From the NCBI GenBank assembly GCA_947034885.2, contig OX344755.2, positions 10,728,501-10,792,500 on the forward strand: 64,000 nucleotides of DNA, read 5' to 3'. Origin of the DNA: Thuidium tamariscinum (lineage: Eukaryota; Streptophyta; Bryopsida; Hypnales; Thuidiaceae). Every line of letters starts with the position of its first letter. Position 1 is the first letter of the stretch. The notes beneath the pieces were generated by a model. That model was not told the origin of the DNA and made no database searches. It was given only the letters and a program-made list of their open reading frames with translations. Made by a program: the position numbers and the translations under genes. Shown here piece after piece: positions 1 to 11,447 of this stretch.

Positions 1-1329
1 TTGTACAAAGCAGTCTCAATTAGGTGAATTAGGTGGTGTTAGGTTAATAGAATGTTGTTGCATAGGCACCCTTACAATTGTCCTAAGTGTGGAATCTCAT
101 GATAGTTTAGCTTCTTTGTCCGTAGCTACAATCTCAATTGCCATCTGCAATATTTACAATAACAGCTTAGCAAGTCTATTCAAGGTAATTCAACCAATGA
201 CAAACACAACTATCGACATACCTATTGTAGTCCCAAAAATTATTCTGGTGTACATAGATGTGCCTTTTAAAATGTATTACACAAAAAGAAGTGGCACTGC
301 AATAGGCTTGTCTAGAGTTGTGCACGTCATAGGCTGAGTTGAACCTTAGAGCAAACCTCATGCAAGCCCTTGTCAATTTCAATGTCTTCATTTAGCAAAA
401 TTCCATCTAAACGGCATAGTCCACCCTCAGAGAAGAAGAAATGAAATGATGGAGCCGGGAGAGGAGAGGATGGAGTGCATATCCTTACTTCTCGTTGCGT
501 TGTATTGTGCATGAAATATAATGTGCAAATTGAATTCCATATCTGTCGGCACAAGCTACCGTTACTGTAGAAGCAAATGAAATATCGCCAATTTCATCGA
601 ATTGATGCCAACACATTTAGGATATATGAAAGTGAAGTGAAAACCCAGTCCGACAGGAATCTGAACGATGATTCTACTTGGAAATGAGCTATTTTTTAGT
701 CTTAGAATTTCACAAAAGAGGCAAATTCTCTAATTTTGTGCAATCGCACATGAAATCAGTCTAGAATGATGTTCCGATCCATGCCTTCATATGTCAGGCT
801 TCCGGGGATCAGGATTCTAGGTAGGAGTCACTCCACAAATTGGCTCAATTGCATAAAAATGGAGTGATGCACCCTGAGGCAAGGAAAGAAATGAAACGAA
901 CTACGGAGCGGAAGAGGGATGGGGTGGAACTCGTAGGATAGTGGTGCACAATGTTATGCACGAAATGGAATTTGCAGACATTGACACAACAAGCTTCCAG
1001 TGGATGTCAAATTAACGAGCAAGAACCACGGTTTTAACAAATATGAGCAACATGCACTTTCACTCATTTCCAAGCTCTGAAAACCTAAAATCATTTCAGA
1101 AGTTGAGTAGACACAAAAGTCGAAACAACATTAAAATCGAGAGTGGAACCAAAAGTAAGAATCCGTTCGGAAATCTCAGTCTGCAATCTCAATCTCAATC
1201 TGCAACGAGATGTGAATCACGTTGCTCAGGATCCAGCTCCTGTGCTTGCACGCTACAATGCACTGGATCAAGGTCCTCCATTCCTGGATTCAACTGCACA
1301 CGACACAAACAACAGACTGAATCTAACGG
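1..1329. other. Gene-free left edge with diverged direct repeats
   Basis: No gene recognised. Two related segments occur in tandem, about 405-560 and 870-1010, each with a 'caccct(c/g)ag' start and a 'tgcatgaaat / tgcacgaaat' end. The segment 640-810 resembles 8140-8300, the downstream flank of CHS copy 2, in the same orientation. Short open frames at 1043-1394 overlap in different frames and show no recognisable protein family. Confidence 0.5.
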
Positions 1330-1677
1330 AATTGATGAGCGACGAGGGTGCAAATTGGAAGAGACTTTCCGGAAACTCATATTTTGATGAATGATTTGTT
1401 TGCATCGATTCCTCCTGCTGGCTGTGGATTTCAATTGGAGATCACAATGCACAGACGGAGCTGCACTTACATCAATGAATGGGGTTGCAACCGTTGCAAC
1501 CAAAGAATGGACCTCCCTACTAACTAGGAAGAATGTTGATCCAACTTGGACCTTTGTACAATTGTCTAAAGTACACTGATGTGATCAGCTGCACCAAAAA
1601 TGAACTCGCTGGAAGAACAATGCCAGACGAAAACCAATTCTGAGCATCCCGTCATCGGCAGTCGTGACCGGGCTTAG

Positions 1678-3138
1678 CTATTGATTGGCTGCGGCCCGGA
1701 GCACCAGCACCTCCAGCGTCAGGCCCGGACCGAACCCGATGAAGAAGCCGAAGTCGCTGCCCTCACCCAGCGTCGAAGAACCCAGCTTCAACGACCTCCG
1801 ACGAATCTGGTCCAACACGAACAACACCGAAGAGCTCGACATGTTGCCGTACTCCAGCAGCACGTCGCGGCTGCCCTGCATCTTGTCCTTCGAAAGCTGC
1901 AGCTTCGCCTCCACCTGGTCCAGGATGGCGGGGCCGCCCGGGTGCACGGCCCAGAACATCTCGTTCCACGCGGGGGAGCCCACGCACTTGCGCGCCTCCG
2001 TCAAAAACTTCTCGATGTTCTTCGAGATCAGCCCGGGAACGTCCTTCATCAAGTGGAAGATGAGCCCGGCCTCCGTGAGATGGCCGTCGATGGCGCCATC
2101 GCTTTCCGGCAAAATGGTCTCCCCGGCCCAGTGGACCTCGAACAAGGCCTTCTCCACTTGCGGCTTGGGGTCCGACCCGACCACGTACACGCCCGCGCCG
2201 TCCCCGAACAGCGCCGAGCCCACCAGCCCGTCCAAGTGCTGCTCGCTCGGCGCGCGGTACGTCACGGCCGTGACCTCGCTGCACACGGCCAGCACGCGCG
2301 CGTTCTTGTTGTTCTCGGCCAAGTCCTTGGCCACGCGCAACACCGAGGCGCCGCCGAAGCACCCGGTTTGGTACATCATGACGCGCTTCACGGTGGGCTT
2401 GAGTCCCAGCAGCTTGGCCAGCGCGTGGTCGGCGCCGGGCATGTTCACGCCGCTGGTGGTGGCGAAGACGATGTGCGTGATGTCCGACTTGCGTCCACCC
2501 CACTCCTTGATGGCCTTGAGCGCGGCCTCCGCCGCGAGCTTGGGCACCTGCACCACCACGATGTCGTGTCGCGCGTTGAGCGAGGGCTCCATGTACGTGC
2601 AGATGCCTGGGTTGGCCTTGAGCACCTCCTCCGTCAGGAACAGGTGTCGCTTTCGGATGCCGGACTTGTCGCCTGCGGAATGGGGTCAAACATACATCAC
2701 GTCAATTTCATTCCGTGAGGGCTGCATCTTTCTTCGAATTCACCCCATTCAAATCAAATCAAATTGGGGTAGACTACGAAACGGAGCTTGCGTAGGAATC
2801 GAAATTTCCTCCAATCGATCACCCACATGGAACTACTTCATGTGATTCAACGGGAGGCAATCAAGGCAGGTGGATCAGAATGAGAGTTCAGACAAGTGAA
2901 TTGAATTGTGTCCGTCGATGCATGCGGCTCTGGTTGGTCACTTACAGATGCGCTTGAACTTGGCCTTGAGCGCCTCCTTCTCGTTGCAGTTGGTGATGTT
3001 GAAGAAGAAATCCGGGTACTCCGATTGCAGAAACTCCGTGGGAGGCACGGCAGTGCCGATGCCCAACACACACGCCGGTCCGTCCGCACGAGGCTGTCGC
3101 CTGGGGAGCACGGGGCTCACCGCAGTCTGAGAAGCCAT
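1678..3138 (-). CDS. CHS: Chalcone synthase, copy 1 (exons 3138-2946 and 2672-1678)
   Basis: Type III polyketide synthase that condenses p-coumaroyl-CoA with three malonyl-CoA to give naringenin chalcone, the entry step of flavonoid synthesis (cytosolic in known plants). The spliced product is 395 residues, a normal CHS length. A 273-nt intron (2945-2673, GTAAGT...CAG) splits the Cys codon after KRI, the conserved intron site of plant CHS genes. Visible active-site residues are Cys169 in GCFGG, Phe220, Phe270, His308 and Asn341, with Thr137, Gly261 and the GFGPG loop at 377-381; these match alfalfa CHS C164, F215, F265, H303 and N336 with an offset of 5. The ATG sits in a good plant context (gcaATGGC). 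It is the mirror image of the plus-strand copy at 5955-7415 and encodes an identical protein. Function is well supported by residues; whether this copy is expressed is unknown. Confidence 0.95.
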
Positions 3139-3370
3139 TGCGACGAGAGAGCTCGCTCGCTCCTACTGACCGTCGAAGTGGGAAGTGCGTGCTACTCGCG
3201 GTGCAAGCTAGCCTCCCGTCTGGAAGTCGAATGAATGAGAGCTTTGTAACTGGGAATCGAATCCAAGGCTTCTGTCTGTCACTGAGGTGTACTGGAGTGT
3301 GATCGCCAGTTGCTGGAGTGCTGGGGATTGATGTTTGCTGTTGTGAGGATTGGATGCAGGGTTTCAGGGT

Positions 3371-3377
3371 CTTTATA
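3371..3377 (-). promoter_or_regulatory. TATA box of CHS copy 1
   Basis: TATAAAG on the minus strand, 234 bp upstream of the ATG at 3138. The mirror-image gene has the same box, and so does the third CHS gene at nearly the same distance. This predicts transcription starting about 30 bp downstream and a 5' leader of roughly 200 nt. Confidence 0.7.
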
Positions 3378-3882
3378 GTGCTTGTGTCGAGCGACGCGGC
3401 GTCACTTTTGCGGAAGAGCGTGGGATGCAGGGAAGTCGTCCTGCGGGGAAAAGCAAGGAATGGCCCACCATGGGATCGAGAACGGATAAATGGTTAGAAT
3501 ATGAGAATGTCAACTCTTCGTTGTGCCTTTGTTGTTGACATCTGTTTGAAATTTTGGTTGCTCTCCTCCAAATGTGATGACTTCTTCGTTGGCTGTGTCC
3601 CACAAAGCAGAGACGGGTACCCAACGACTGACTGTTCGAGAGACTCCAACTGAACTTCCTACAAACAAACCCATTCACTCTCCAAGGAGGTGGAGCACCA
3701 CATTAACCACGGAAGAGTGGACTGGTGACCGTGGAAATCATCCTTTATAGTACAATGTAAGTCATCTACAATATTTGAAAGAAATCACAACTATTGTGCA
3801 GGACCTTTGGTTTTTGCACAAAATTCCAAGGATGAACACCTACATTTCTATCTAATGTAGAAGGATTCTTTGTCATCCACTG

Positions 3883-5210
3883 GACAATAAATATCAAAAG
3901 CATTATAAGCAAGAGTGTTTTTTTTGGCAAAGTTTCATTAAATTGACAAAATTTTGACGTCTATTTAATTGTCCTTCCCTCTAAATCTAGCTTGTGCAAC
4001 AAGGACAGAGGGAGAGGACAATAGTCCAAAATAAAAGCCCTAGTTACTAGTGTTAATTCTATAAAAATAGATTGGTCATGGTGGAAATAATCATTTTAAG
4101 CATAGTCTAAATCATATTAGTAAAGAATTCAGAAGCATTTGGGTGATTGCAAGAAACACTTTTCTTATTTTGTATCACATGGTGCATGTTGATTTGTTTT
4201 TTGGCCATAACTTTTGTGTGTTGGCTTCAAATGACTTAAGATTTATAGGGAAGTTACTCATGACTATCAGACATGTTCCCTAATTTTTTCATAATTTTCA
4301 AAAATAATTTACTATCTAAAAATAGACCCCAATTGAATGTAACACTTTGTAGTTTAGGATTTTTTAGTGCTAAAGGGTACCTTTTCTTAATGATTTTGAC
4401 ATGAAATTTGGATGATGTAGTCTACTAATAGACTTCTAGCTCTTTATGGAAGTATTTTTTAAAGTAGTTAATTTTATGTGGAGTGGAAGTCTACAAAATG
4501 AGCTTCTTTCTACTCGTATTTTGAAACATATAAAATATTATTTTGGTGGTTTTTTTGGTGAATAACCATCTCTATAGAATTGTTGCAAATGGATTTTTAA
4601 AATTTTTAAAATTTAGTTATTTTTACTATTTTTTCCTAATTAGAACATGAAGGTATGTATTTTCTTGAGGTTTGGTACTTTTCAAGTTCTCCTACTTAGA
4701 GAATTTTTCTATGCAATTCCTTTAGTGGGTCCCTTTATCCTAAAGTGCATATATAAGTCATATTTTTTAATTTTAAAAAAATTATTTTTTTAATTTTAAA
4801 GTACTCCAAAAAAAAGTCATGAGTATTGTTGCAAAACACAACAAATAGTATGTTTTTTACAATCACCTACTTTCTAAAGGTGAAACTACTGAGCTAGATC
4901 TCTTCTTTTTGCACAAAATTGCAAGGATGAATCCAAAGAAGCACCATCAATTGATATGGAAATTCTTTCATATGAATGTAACCTTGTGAAAAGCAAGTGC
5001 TTTAATTTTTTTAGGGTCTAGGAGAGGACTTTGGTCAATTCAAACACTAATATCTTGCAATAAACACAATAAAAAAGTTCTTAATGTTTTTTCATCTTTT
5101 CAATAAAGTAAACTACATGATCTTAAAGGTGCATGTGTCCAAAAATGTTTTTTTTTTTTTTAAAATTAGGTACATATATTAGAAATGACAATATTGATGA
5201 AAATATTGTC
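3883..5210. other. Spacer between the CHS palindrome arms
   Basis: AT-rich spacer without coding potential. It holds a 727-bp terminal-inverted-repeat element (4141-4867). The right part (about 4900-5080) resembles the long AT-rich element found at 58086-59283. The stretch 3883-4140 is AT-rich with nothing recognisable. Confidence 0.8.
4141..4867 (-). mobile_element. 730-bp TIR element, copy in CHS spacer
   Basis: Begins GGGTGATTGCAAGAAACACT and ends with a diverged reverse complement (ACAATCACC). The interior, with a conserved 'GGCCATAACTTTTGTGTG' stretch near its start, aligns in reverse orientation with the copies at 20597, 21941 and 29797. It has no open reading frame of note, so it is a non-autonomous DNA transposon. 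No clear target duplication is left. Confidence 0.75.
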
Positions 5211-5715
5211 CAGTGGATGACAAAGAATCCTTCTACATTAGATAGAAATGTAGGTGTTCATCCTTGGAATTTTGTGCAAAAACCAAAGGTCCTGCACAAT
5301 AGTTGTGATTTCTTTCAAATATTGTAGATGACTTACATTGTACTATAAAGGATGATTTCCACGGTCACCAGTCCACTCTTCCGTGGTTAATGTGGTGCTC
5401 CACCTCCTTGGAGAGTGAATGGGTTTGTTTGTAGGAAGTTCAGTTGGAGTCTCTCGAACAGTCAGTCGTTGGGTACCCGTCTCTGCTTTGTGGGACACAG
5501 CCAACGAAGAAGTCATCACATTTGGAGGAGAGCAACCAAAATTTCAAACAGATGTCAACAACAAAGGCACAACGAAGAGTTGACATTCTCATATTCTAAC
5601 CATTTATCCGTTCTCGATCCCATGGTGGGCCATTCCTTGCTTTTCCCCGCAGGACGACTTCCCTGCATCCCACGCTCTTCCGCAAAAGTGACGCCGCGTC
5701 GCTCGACACAAGCAC

Positions 5716-5722
5716 TATAAAG
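5716..5722 (+). promoter_or_regulatory. TATA box of CHS copy 2
   Basis: TATAAAG at 5716-5722, upstream of the ATG at 5955. It is the exact mirror of 3371-3377. The leader that follows (5750-5954) is conserved in all three CHS copies. Confidence 0.7.
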
Positions 5723-5954
5723 ACCCTGAAACCCTGCATCCAATCCTCACAACAGCAAACATCAATCCCCAGCACTCCAGCAACTGGCGATCACACTCCA
5801 GTACACCTCAGTGACAGACAGAAGCCTTGGATTCGATTCCCAGTTACAAAGCTCTCATTCATTCGACTTCCAGACGGGAGGCTAGCTTGCACCGCGAGTA
5901 GCACGCACTTCCCACTTCGACGGTCAGTAGGAGCGAGCGAGCTCTCTCGTCGCA

Positions 5955-7415
5955 ATGGCTTCTCAGACTGCGGTGAGCCCCGTGCTCCCCAGGCGACAGC
6001 CTCGTGCGGACGGACCGGCGTGTGTGTTGGGCATCGGCACTGCCGTGCCTCCCACGGAGTTTCTGCAATCGGAGTACCCGGATTTCTTCTTCAACATCAC
6101 CAACTGCAACGAGAAGGAGGCGCTCAAGGCCAAGTTCAAGCGCATCTGTAAGTGACCAACCAGAGCCGCATGCATCGACGGACACAATTCAATTCACTTG
6201 TCTGAACTCTCATTCTGATCCACCTGCCTTGATTGCCTCCCGTTGAATCACATGAAGTAGTTCCATGTGGGTGATCGATTGGAGGAAATTTCGATTCCTA
6301 CGCAAGCTCCGTTTCGTAGTCTACCCCAATTTGATTTGATTTGAATGGGGTGAATTCGAAGAAAGATGCAGCCCTCACGGAATGAAATTGACGTGATGTA
6401 TGTTTGACCCCATTCCGCAGGCGACAAGTCCGGCATCCGAAAGCGACACCTGTTCCTGACGGAGGAGGTGCTCAAGGCCAACCCAGGCATCTGCACGTAC
6501 ATGGAGCCCTCGCTCAACGCGCGACACGACATCGTGGTGGTGCAGGTGCCCAAGCTCGCGGCGGAGGCCGCGCTCAAGGCCATCAAGGAGTGGGGTGGAC
6601 GCAAGTCGGACATCACGCACATCGTCTTCGCCACCACCAGCGGCGTGAACATGCCCGGCGCCGACCACGCGCTGGCCAAGCTGCTGGGACTCAAGCCCAC
6701 CGTGAAGCGCGTCATGATGTACCAAACCGGGTGCTTCGGCGGCGCCTCGGTGTTGCGCGTGGCCAAGGACTTGGCCGAGAACAACAAGAACGCGCGCGTG
6801 CTGGCCGTGTGCAGCGAGGTCACGGCCGTGACGTACCGCGCGCCGAGCGAGCAGCACTTGGACGGGCTGGTGGGCTCGGCGCTGTTCGGGGACGGCGCGG
6901 GCGTGTACGTGGTCGGGTCGGACCCCAAGCCGCAAGTGGAGAAGGCCTTGTTCGAGGTCCACTGGGCCGGGGAGACCATTTTGCCGGAAAGCGATGGCGC
7001 CATCGACGGCCATCTCACGGAGGCCGGGCTCATCTTCCACTTGATGAAGGACGTTCCCGGGCTGATCTCGAAGAACATCGAGAAGTTTTTGACGGAGGCG
7101 CGCAAGTGCGTGGGCTCCCCCGCGTGGAACGAGATGTTCTGGGCCGTGCACCCGGGCGGCCCCGCCATCCTGGACCAGGTGGAGGCGAAGCTGCAGCTTT
7201 CGAAGGACAAGATGCAGGGCAGCCGCGACGTGCTGCTGGAGTACGGCAACATGTCGAGCTCTTCGGTGTTGTTCGTGTTGGACCAGATTCGTCGGAGGTC
7301 GTTGAAGCTGGGTTCTTCGACGCTGGGTGAGGGCAGCGACTTCGGCTTCTTCATCGGGTTCGGTCCGGGCCTGACGCTGGAGGTGCTGGTGCTCCGGGCC
7401 GCAGCCAATCAATAG
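5955..7415 (+). CDS. CHS: Chalcone synthase, copy 2 (exons 5955-6147 and 6421-7415)
   Basis: The same 395-residue chalcone synthase as the minus-strand copy at 1678-3138, with all catalytic residues present (Cys169, His308, Asn341). Exon 1 ends at 6147 before a GTAAGT donor, the 273-nt intron ends CCGCAG at 6420, and the split codon gives Cys65. The paired coordinates of the two copies always sum to 9093 (3138 with 5955, 1678 with 7415), so there is no indel between them from ATG to stop, intron included. The gene diverges from copy 1 across a 2.8-kb shared upstream region. Its 3' flank (7416 to about 8040) resembles that of the third CHS gene at 26971-28424 further than copy 1's flank does, which suggests this copy keeps the older context. 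Confidence 0.95.
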
Positions 7416-8302
7416 CTAAGCCCGGTCACGACTGCATGACGGGACGCTCAGAATTGGTTTTCGTCTGGCATTGTTCTTCCAGCGAGTTCATTTTTTGTGC
7501 AGCTGATCACATCAGTGTACTTTAGACAATTGTACAAAGGTCCAAGTTGGATCAACATTCTTCCTAGTTAGGTAGGTCCATTCTTTGGTTGCAATGGTTG
7601 CAACCCCATTCATTGATGTATGTGCAGCTCCGTCTGTGCATTGTGATTTCCAATTGAAATCCGCAGCCAGCAGGAGGAATTGATGGAAGCAAATCATTCA
7701 TTAACATTTAAGTTTCCGGAAAGTCTCTTCCAATTTGCACCCTCGTCGCTCATCAATTGCATAATTTATAGTTTAAGATTGCGGATTGCTTTGCAGTCGA
7801 ATCATGCCATTTCGTCTTATAACCCAGTCTGTCGTAGAGGGCGAGCACGAGAGCGGAATTTCAAGATATGTTGTCTACTGTTTTTTGCCGTCAATTCTAA
7901 TTGGTTCCCACCCTCGTTTCCACTGAACTTCCGAATAAATTATAGGTTTTCCGAGCTTGCTTACAGGTGAAGCGCGTGTTTCAGACCTCGGGTTTGCTGG
8001 ATGGCGTGCATCTCATCGTCTGCAGGAACTCATGGTGTAGCAGTATTTGCAGGTTTAAACAGCAATCCTTAAACTGAACAGTCCGTATATATTACTATTT
8101 CAGGAGCATCAAATATAGCAACATAGGATGTAGCGACTTGTTGTCACAGCGGAATCGGAAAGATGATTCTGCTTGTACGTGAGTGTCCGCTTTTGAGTGC
8201 CGGAGTATTAATTTAACAGCATACATTCTCTAATTTTTTGCAACTTCTCATGAAATCCGGATGAACATTCCATGCCTCTTTCTGTCAAGCTTGCAGGGGA
8301 AG
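7416..8302. other. 3' flank of CHS copy 2
   Basis: 7416-7766 is the diverged outer part of the palindrome (about 3-4 percent different from 1330-1677 by eye). 7767-8040 continues to match, in reverse, the flank of CHS copy 3 at 26390-26640, including the shared stretch around the 'GTCGTAGAGGGCGAGCAC' motif. 8140-8300 matches 640-810. There is no coding sequence. Confidence 0.65.
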
Positions 8303-8681
8303 CATTAGAGAAAATATGGATTCTGTGGAGGGCCACCAAACTTTGACAAGCTAGTCTATTACTGCATCTCTACTGAGCTATAGTAAGGACGAAATTGCTG
8401 ATAGAGATGCCTTTCAGCTTGTGTGAATATCTTAAGCATTTCTTCTTTTTTAATTCTAGATCTGTCAGGGAGAGATGACAAGTTCTTTCTTTCACACTCC
8501 ACCTGGAAGCTACAACTTGAATTTTTTTTTCATTTTCTTTACAATTAAATGCTCCGACAACAGCAAAACTGATACGAATGTCAATAGGGGAAAAAAACTG
8601 TCAAAGTGAAAATAAATGTTTTTGATGGGTCTCTCCGGCACCTCTTAGCGGCCCTCCACAGAGTCCATATTTTCTCTAATG
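8303..8681. mobile_element. MITE with CATTAGAGAAAAT termini, copy 1
   Basis: Terminal inverted repeats CATTAGAGAAAATATGGA and its complement TCCATATTTTCTCTAATG, followed inward by 'TGTGGAGGGCC' on both sides. It is 379 bp without coding capacity. A second copy lies at 21976-22334. The target duplication is not clear here. Confidence 0.8.
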
Positions 8682-8878
8682 TCAGTTCGACATTGCACCA
8701 TGAATGGGTAGGGCAGGATCTCATCTTACTTAAGTCTTGAGTAATAGATGTTTCAAGAAGGCTGGTGCATCAATTGAAATTTGAAACGGCGGGTGAAATT
8801 GCTTTCTTCAAGCTTATGATCAGTGTTTTGGTTTAAATTCTGAAGATTTCAGTTCCATAATTTGGTAGCGGATTATGA

Positions 8879-9560
8879 GCTACACTAAAGATGATATTTA
8901 GTGTTTAGTGATATTTAGTGTTTTTACCCCCCTACTAGCTACAACACTAAATCTGAACTTGTCCACAATTAGTGTTAGACTTGAATGCGCCGCCTTCTCC
9001 TTCCCTGGAATTGCTTGGCTTCAGTTCATCCGAGTTCTTCACATAAGAGGATTTCTGGGCCCCCAGAAGACCGTTTCAGGGGTGTTCCCCGAAATTGTTC
9101 CCACTGCTACAGACCAGCCCCCTGTTGGTCTGAATTTTTGAATTTTGAAAAATAAAATTAAAATTTTTTTTTTCAAAAAACTTCAGAATGTATTAAAGAG
9201 AAAAAAATGATTTCAAAAAAAAAAAAATTTCAAAAAATTTTTTTAAAAATATTTAATATTTAATTACAATTAATAAAAATTTATTATTTTCTGACGTGGC
9301 AGTCGCTCGACCACATCAGCATCGCGTTCCCAGCATTCCCAACGTTTGGGAACTCGCAATCTTGTATAGCAGCTGAAAATCCTCTTATGGTTCTTCCGAA
9401 TTCACTTCAGTTCAGCTCGAGTTCAGATTTCAGATCTTGAGTGTTCACATTTAGTGTTTGAATTGACATTTAATGTTACTTACTTTCATAGGGTAATTGG
9501 CTTTTAGTGTATGCCTTCGTATTTAGTGTACAAGACACTAAATATCATCATTAGTGTAGC
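8879..9560. mobile_element. TIR element GCTACACTAA, interrupted by another MITE
   Basis: Inverted ends of about 25 bp: GCTACACTAAAGATGATATT on the left and AATATCATCATTAGTGTAGC on the right. The interior is rich in repeats of TTTAGTGT. A 349-bp element (9041-9389) sits inside; removing it and one 7-bp duplication leaves an element of about 326 bp. Confidence 0.75.
9041..9389 (+). mobile_element. MITE CATAAGAGGATTT, copy 1 (nested)
   Basis: Termini CATAAGAGGATTTC and GAAAATCCTCTTATG. Both sides are flanked by GTTCTTC (9034-9040 and 9390-9396), a 7-bp or slightly longer target duplication. The centre is A/T-only. One side carries GACGTGGCAGTCG and a short palindrome around GTTTGGGAAC. It is inserted in the element at 8879-9560. 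A copy in reverse orientation is at 10786-11142. Confidence 0.8.
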
Positions 9561-9810
9561 TTGCATATAATATCTTCTAACAACTAAAATGGATCGAAAT
9601 TCTTGCCTTCTCATAGCACACAATCTCTAGATTCTTATGCTGAGGTGTAGATTGACAACTCTGGACAAAAGGAAGTAGCTGACGTTTGGGTTTGCTTGGA
9701 TGGTGTTTGATCGGCTCTCAAACCATGCAACATGTTCACAAATATTGTCCTTATCTCTTCAAGATCACAATAAGTGACCTCATTCTCTTGTAACCAATTT
9801 CCCCTTCATC

Positions 9811-10464
9811 TTAACCCCTAACTGTCCAAGGCACTAGAATCTAGTGTTTGCAAAACTTTGAAGTTAAATAAAACCTAACCAAGTTGCTATTTTTAGTAGT
9901 TTGAATTTTTGGAAAGTTCTTCTAGAAATCTAGTTTTAGTGTCAAAAATACAATTTGGAAAATGAATGATAGTGATTTTTCTATACAAGATTTTGTGCAA
10001 GGGTACCCCTTGCAATCTTGACTTTTCATAGTGTTGAGAGCTCTTGAAAATGAGCCTCAAATACACTAGATCTTAGAGAAATAATCACATTCTAAACTCA
10101 TTTACAAAAATTGTAAAGTAGATTTTGAGGAGCCATAAATTGATTGGAGTTATGCATGTTAGGCCCTTCAACCTCATATTCTTTTGGTCACCAACTTTTT
10201 AGATTTAACTTGTGAAAAGAGGATAAAAACACTTTACATCACTTTTGTAGTTTTAACACCCTTGTGGTCAAACATTATAATCTTTCACTCCATAAGTGAT
10301 ATCATTGTGTTTTTTTTCCTATGCAGTCTCTAACATGTCTAGTTTGAATTTGTACGATTACAATTAAAAAAAAATTGATACAACTTATCAAAATGTTGGC
10401 ATTTTGTTCAACTTAGAGCAAATTCCAAGAAGCTCAAAACAGGCCTTAGGCATTTAGGGGTTAA
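9811..10464 (+). mobile_element. TTAA-flanked MITE, 654 bp
   Basis: Starts TTAACCCCTAACTG and ends CATTTAGGGGTTAA with imperfect inverted termini (consensus TTAACCCCTAAATGCC). TTAA stands at both edges, as expected of a 4-bp TTAA target duplication. It has no coding capacity. A second copy at 29322-30700 is interrupted by a different element. Confidence 0.75.
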
Positions 10465-10785
10465 TTTATAATTGAAACTTGGGATTAAAAACAGTCTTGC
10501 TTGCGCTTCCTACTCTTGTGATTTCAAGTTTGGTAGGTTTTAAAAGTGAAAGGAATGTTCAATCTCGAAGGGTGAAGGTCAATCACAAGAAAAGCAAATC
10601 AGTTTAGGTCGTATGATACAGTTGATGAACACCATGACAGATGGTAGACTACCCCAAATGCATCTTTTCTAAAAATTTAATAGCCCTCAATTTGTCTTAA
10701 AACCCTATTCTCTCAATGTAATGCTTATTTGAAGGGCTTTGCATTATTTGCAATGAGTTTTGTTCAAGGATCCACTAGTAGTAAG

Positions 10786-11142
10786 CATAAGAGGATTTCT
10801 AGCTGGTTTACAAGACTACAAGTTCCCAAATGTTGGGAATACATTGGGAACTCTAGGAATGCGATGTTGATGTGGTCGAGTGACTGCCACGTCAGAAAAT
10901 ACTAATTATTCATTGAATCTAATTAATTATTAAATATTTTCAAAATATTTTTTTGAAAAAAAAAAATTTTAAATCATTTTTTTGCTTTTTAATACATTCT
11001 GAAGTTTTTTGGGAAAAAAATTTTAATTTTTTTTTTCAAAATTCAAAAATTCAGACTAGCAGGGGGCTGGTCTGCAGCAGTGGGAATAATTTCAAAGAAC
11101 ACCCCTGAAATAGTCTTCTGGGGACCCGGAAATCCTCTTATG
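10786..11142 (-). mobile_element. MITE CATAAGAGGATTT, copy 2
   Basis: Inverted-orientation copy of 9041-9389: CATAAGAGGATTTC on the left and AAATCCTCTTATG on the right, with the GACTGCCACGTCAG motif now near the left end and 'GTCTTCTGGGGACCC' near the right. The core is A/T-only. No target duplication could be seen. Confidence 0.75.
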
Positions 11143-11447
11143 TTACATGACATCCATGTGTGGTTCTTTGTGTTGTTAGATTGCTATGTTATGTCAACCT
11201 ACGTGTTTCTATTAATTGCCGGAATACACATTGAAACATTCTATGAAGCATTCTAAGCTTAGAAAAATGGTTTTAGAGATGTTGTGTCAATTCCATGTGG
11301 GTTCTTGGTCAAAGATGCCTATGAACAAATTGAGACCTTTACTCTTGCCCCTGCTTCTAAAGAATGTGATTTACAGATTGTCATTTGTTTTTGGTTCAAA
11401 ATATTGTGTCAATTATGAAAAATGTCCTTGATGCTACAAGATGCTTG

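Larger units (their letters stand above)
1678..3882 (-). repeat. Left arm of the CHS palindrome (perfect part)
   Basis: Inverted repeat of 5211-7415. Every base compared is identical and mirrored positions sum to 9093 throughout, covering exon 2, intron, exon 1, leader, promoter and about 500 bp of upstream repeat-like DNA. Beyond the stop codon the inversion continues to about 1330, but with scattered substitutions and small indels, including a 2-bp indel within 25 bp of the stop. Confidence 0.95.
5211..7415 (+). repeat. Right arm of the CHS palindrome (perfect part)
   Basis: Mirror image of 1678-3882. The inner end of perfect identity is near 5211, after which the arms diverge quickly inside AT-rich repeat sequence. 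On the outer side a diverged inverted flank continues from 7416 to about 7766. Confidence 0.95.

Noticed and set aside
1681-2845. Long open frames of 345 and 386 codons on the plus strand over CHS copy 1, and their counterparts over copies 2 and 3
   Set aside because: They are antisense or frame-shifted shadows of the GC-rich CHS exon, with Arg/His/Gly/Ala-biased composition, and run through the intron.
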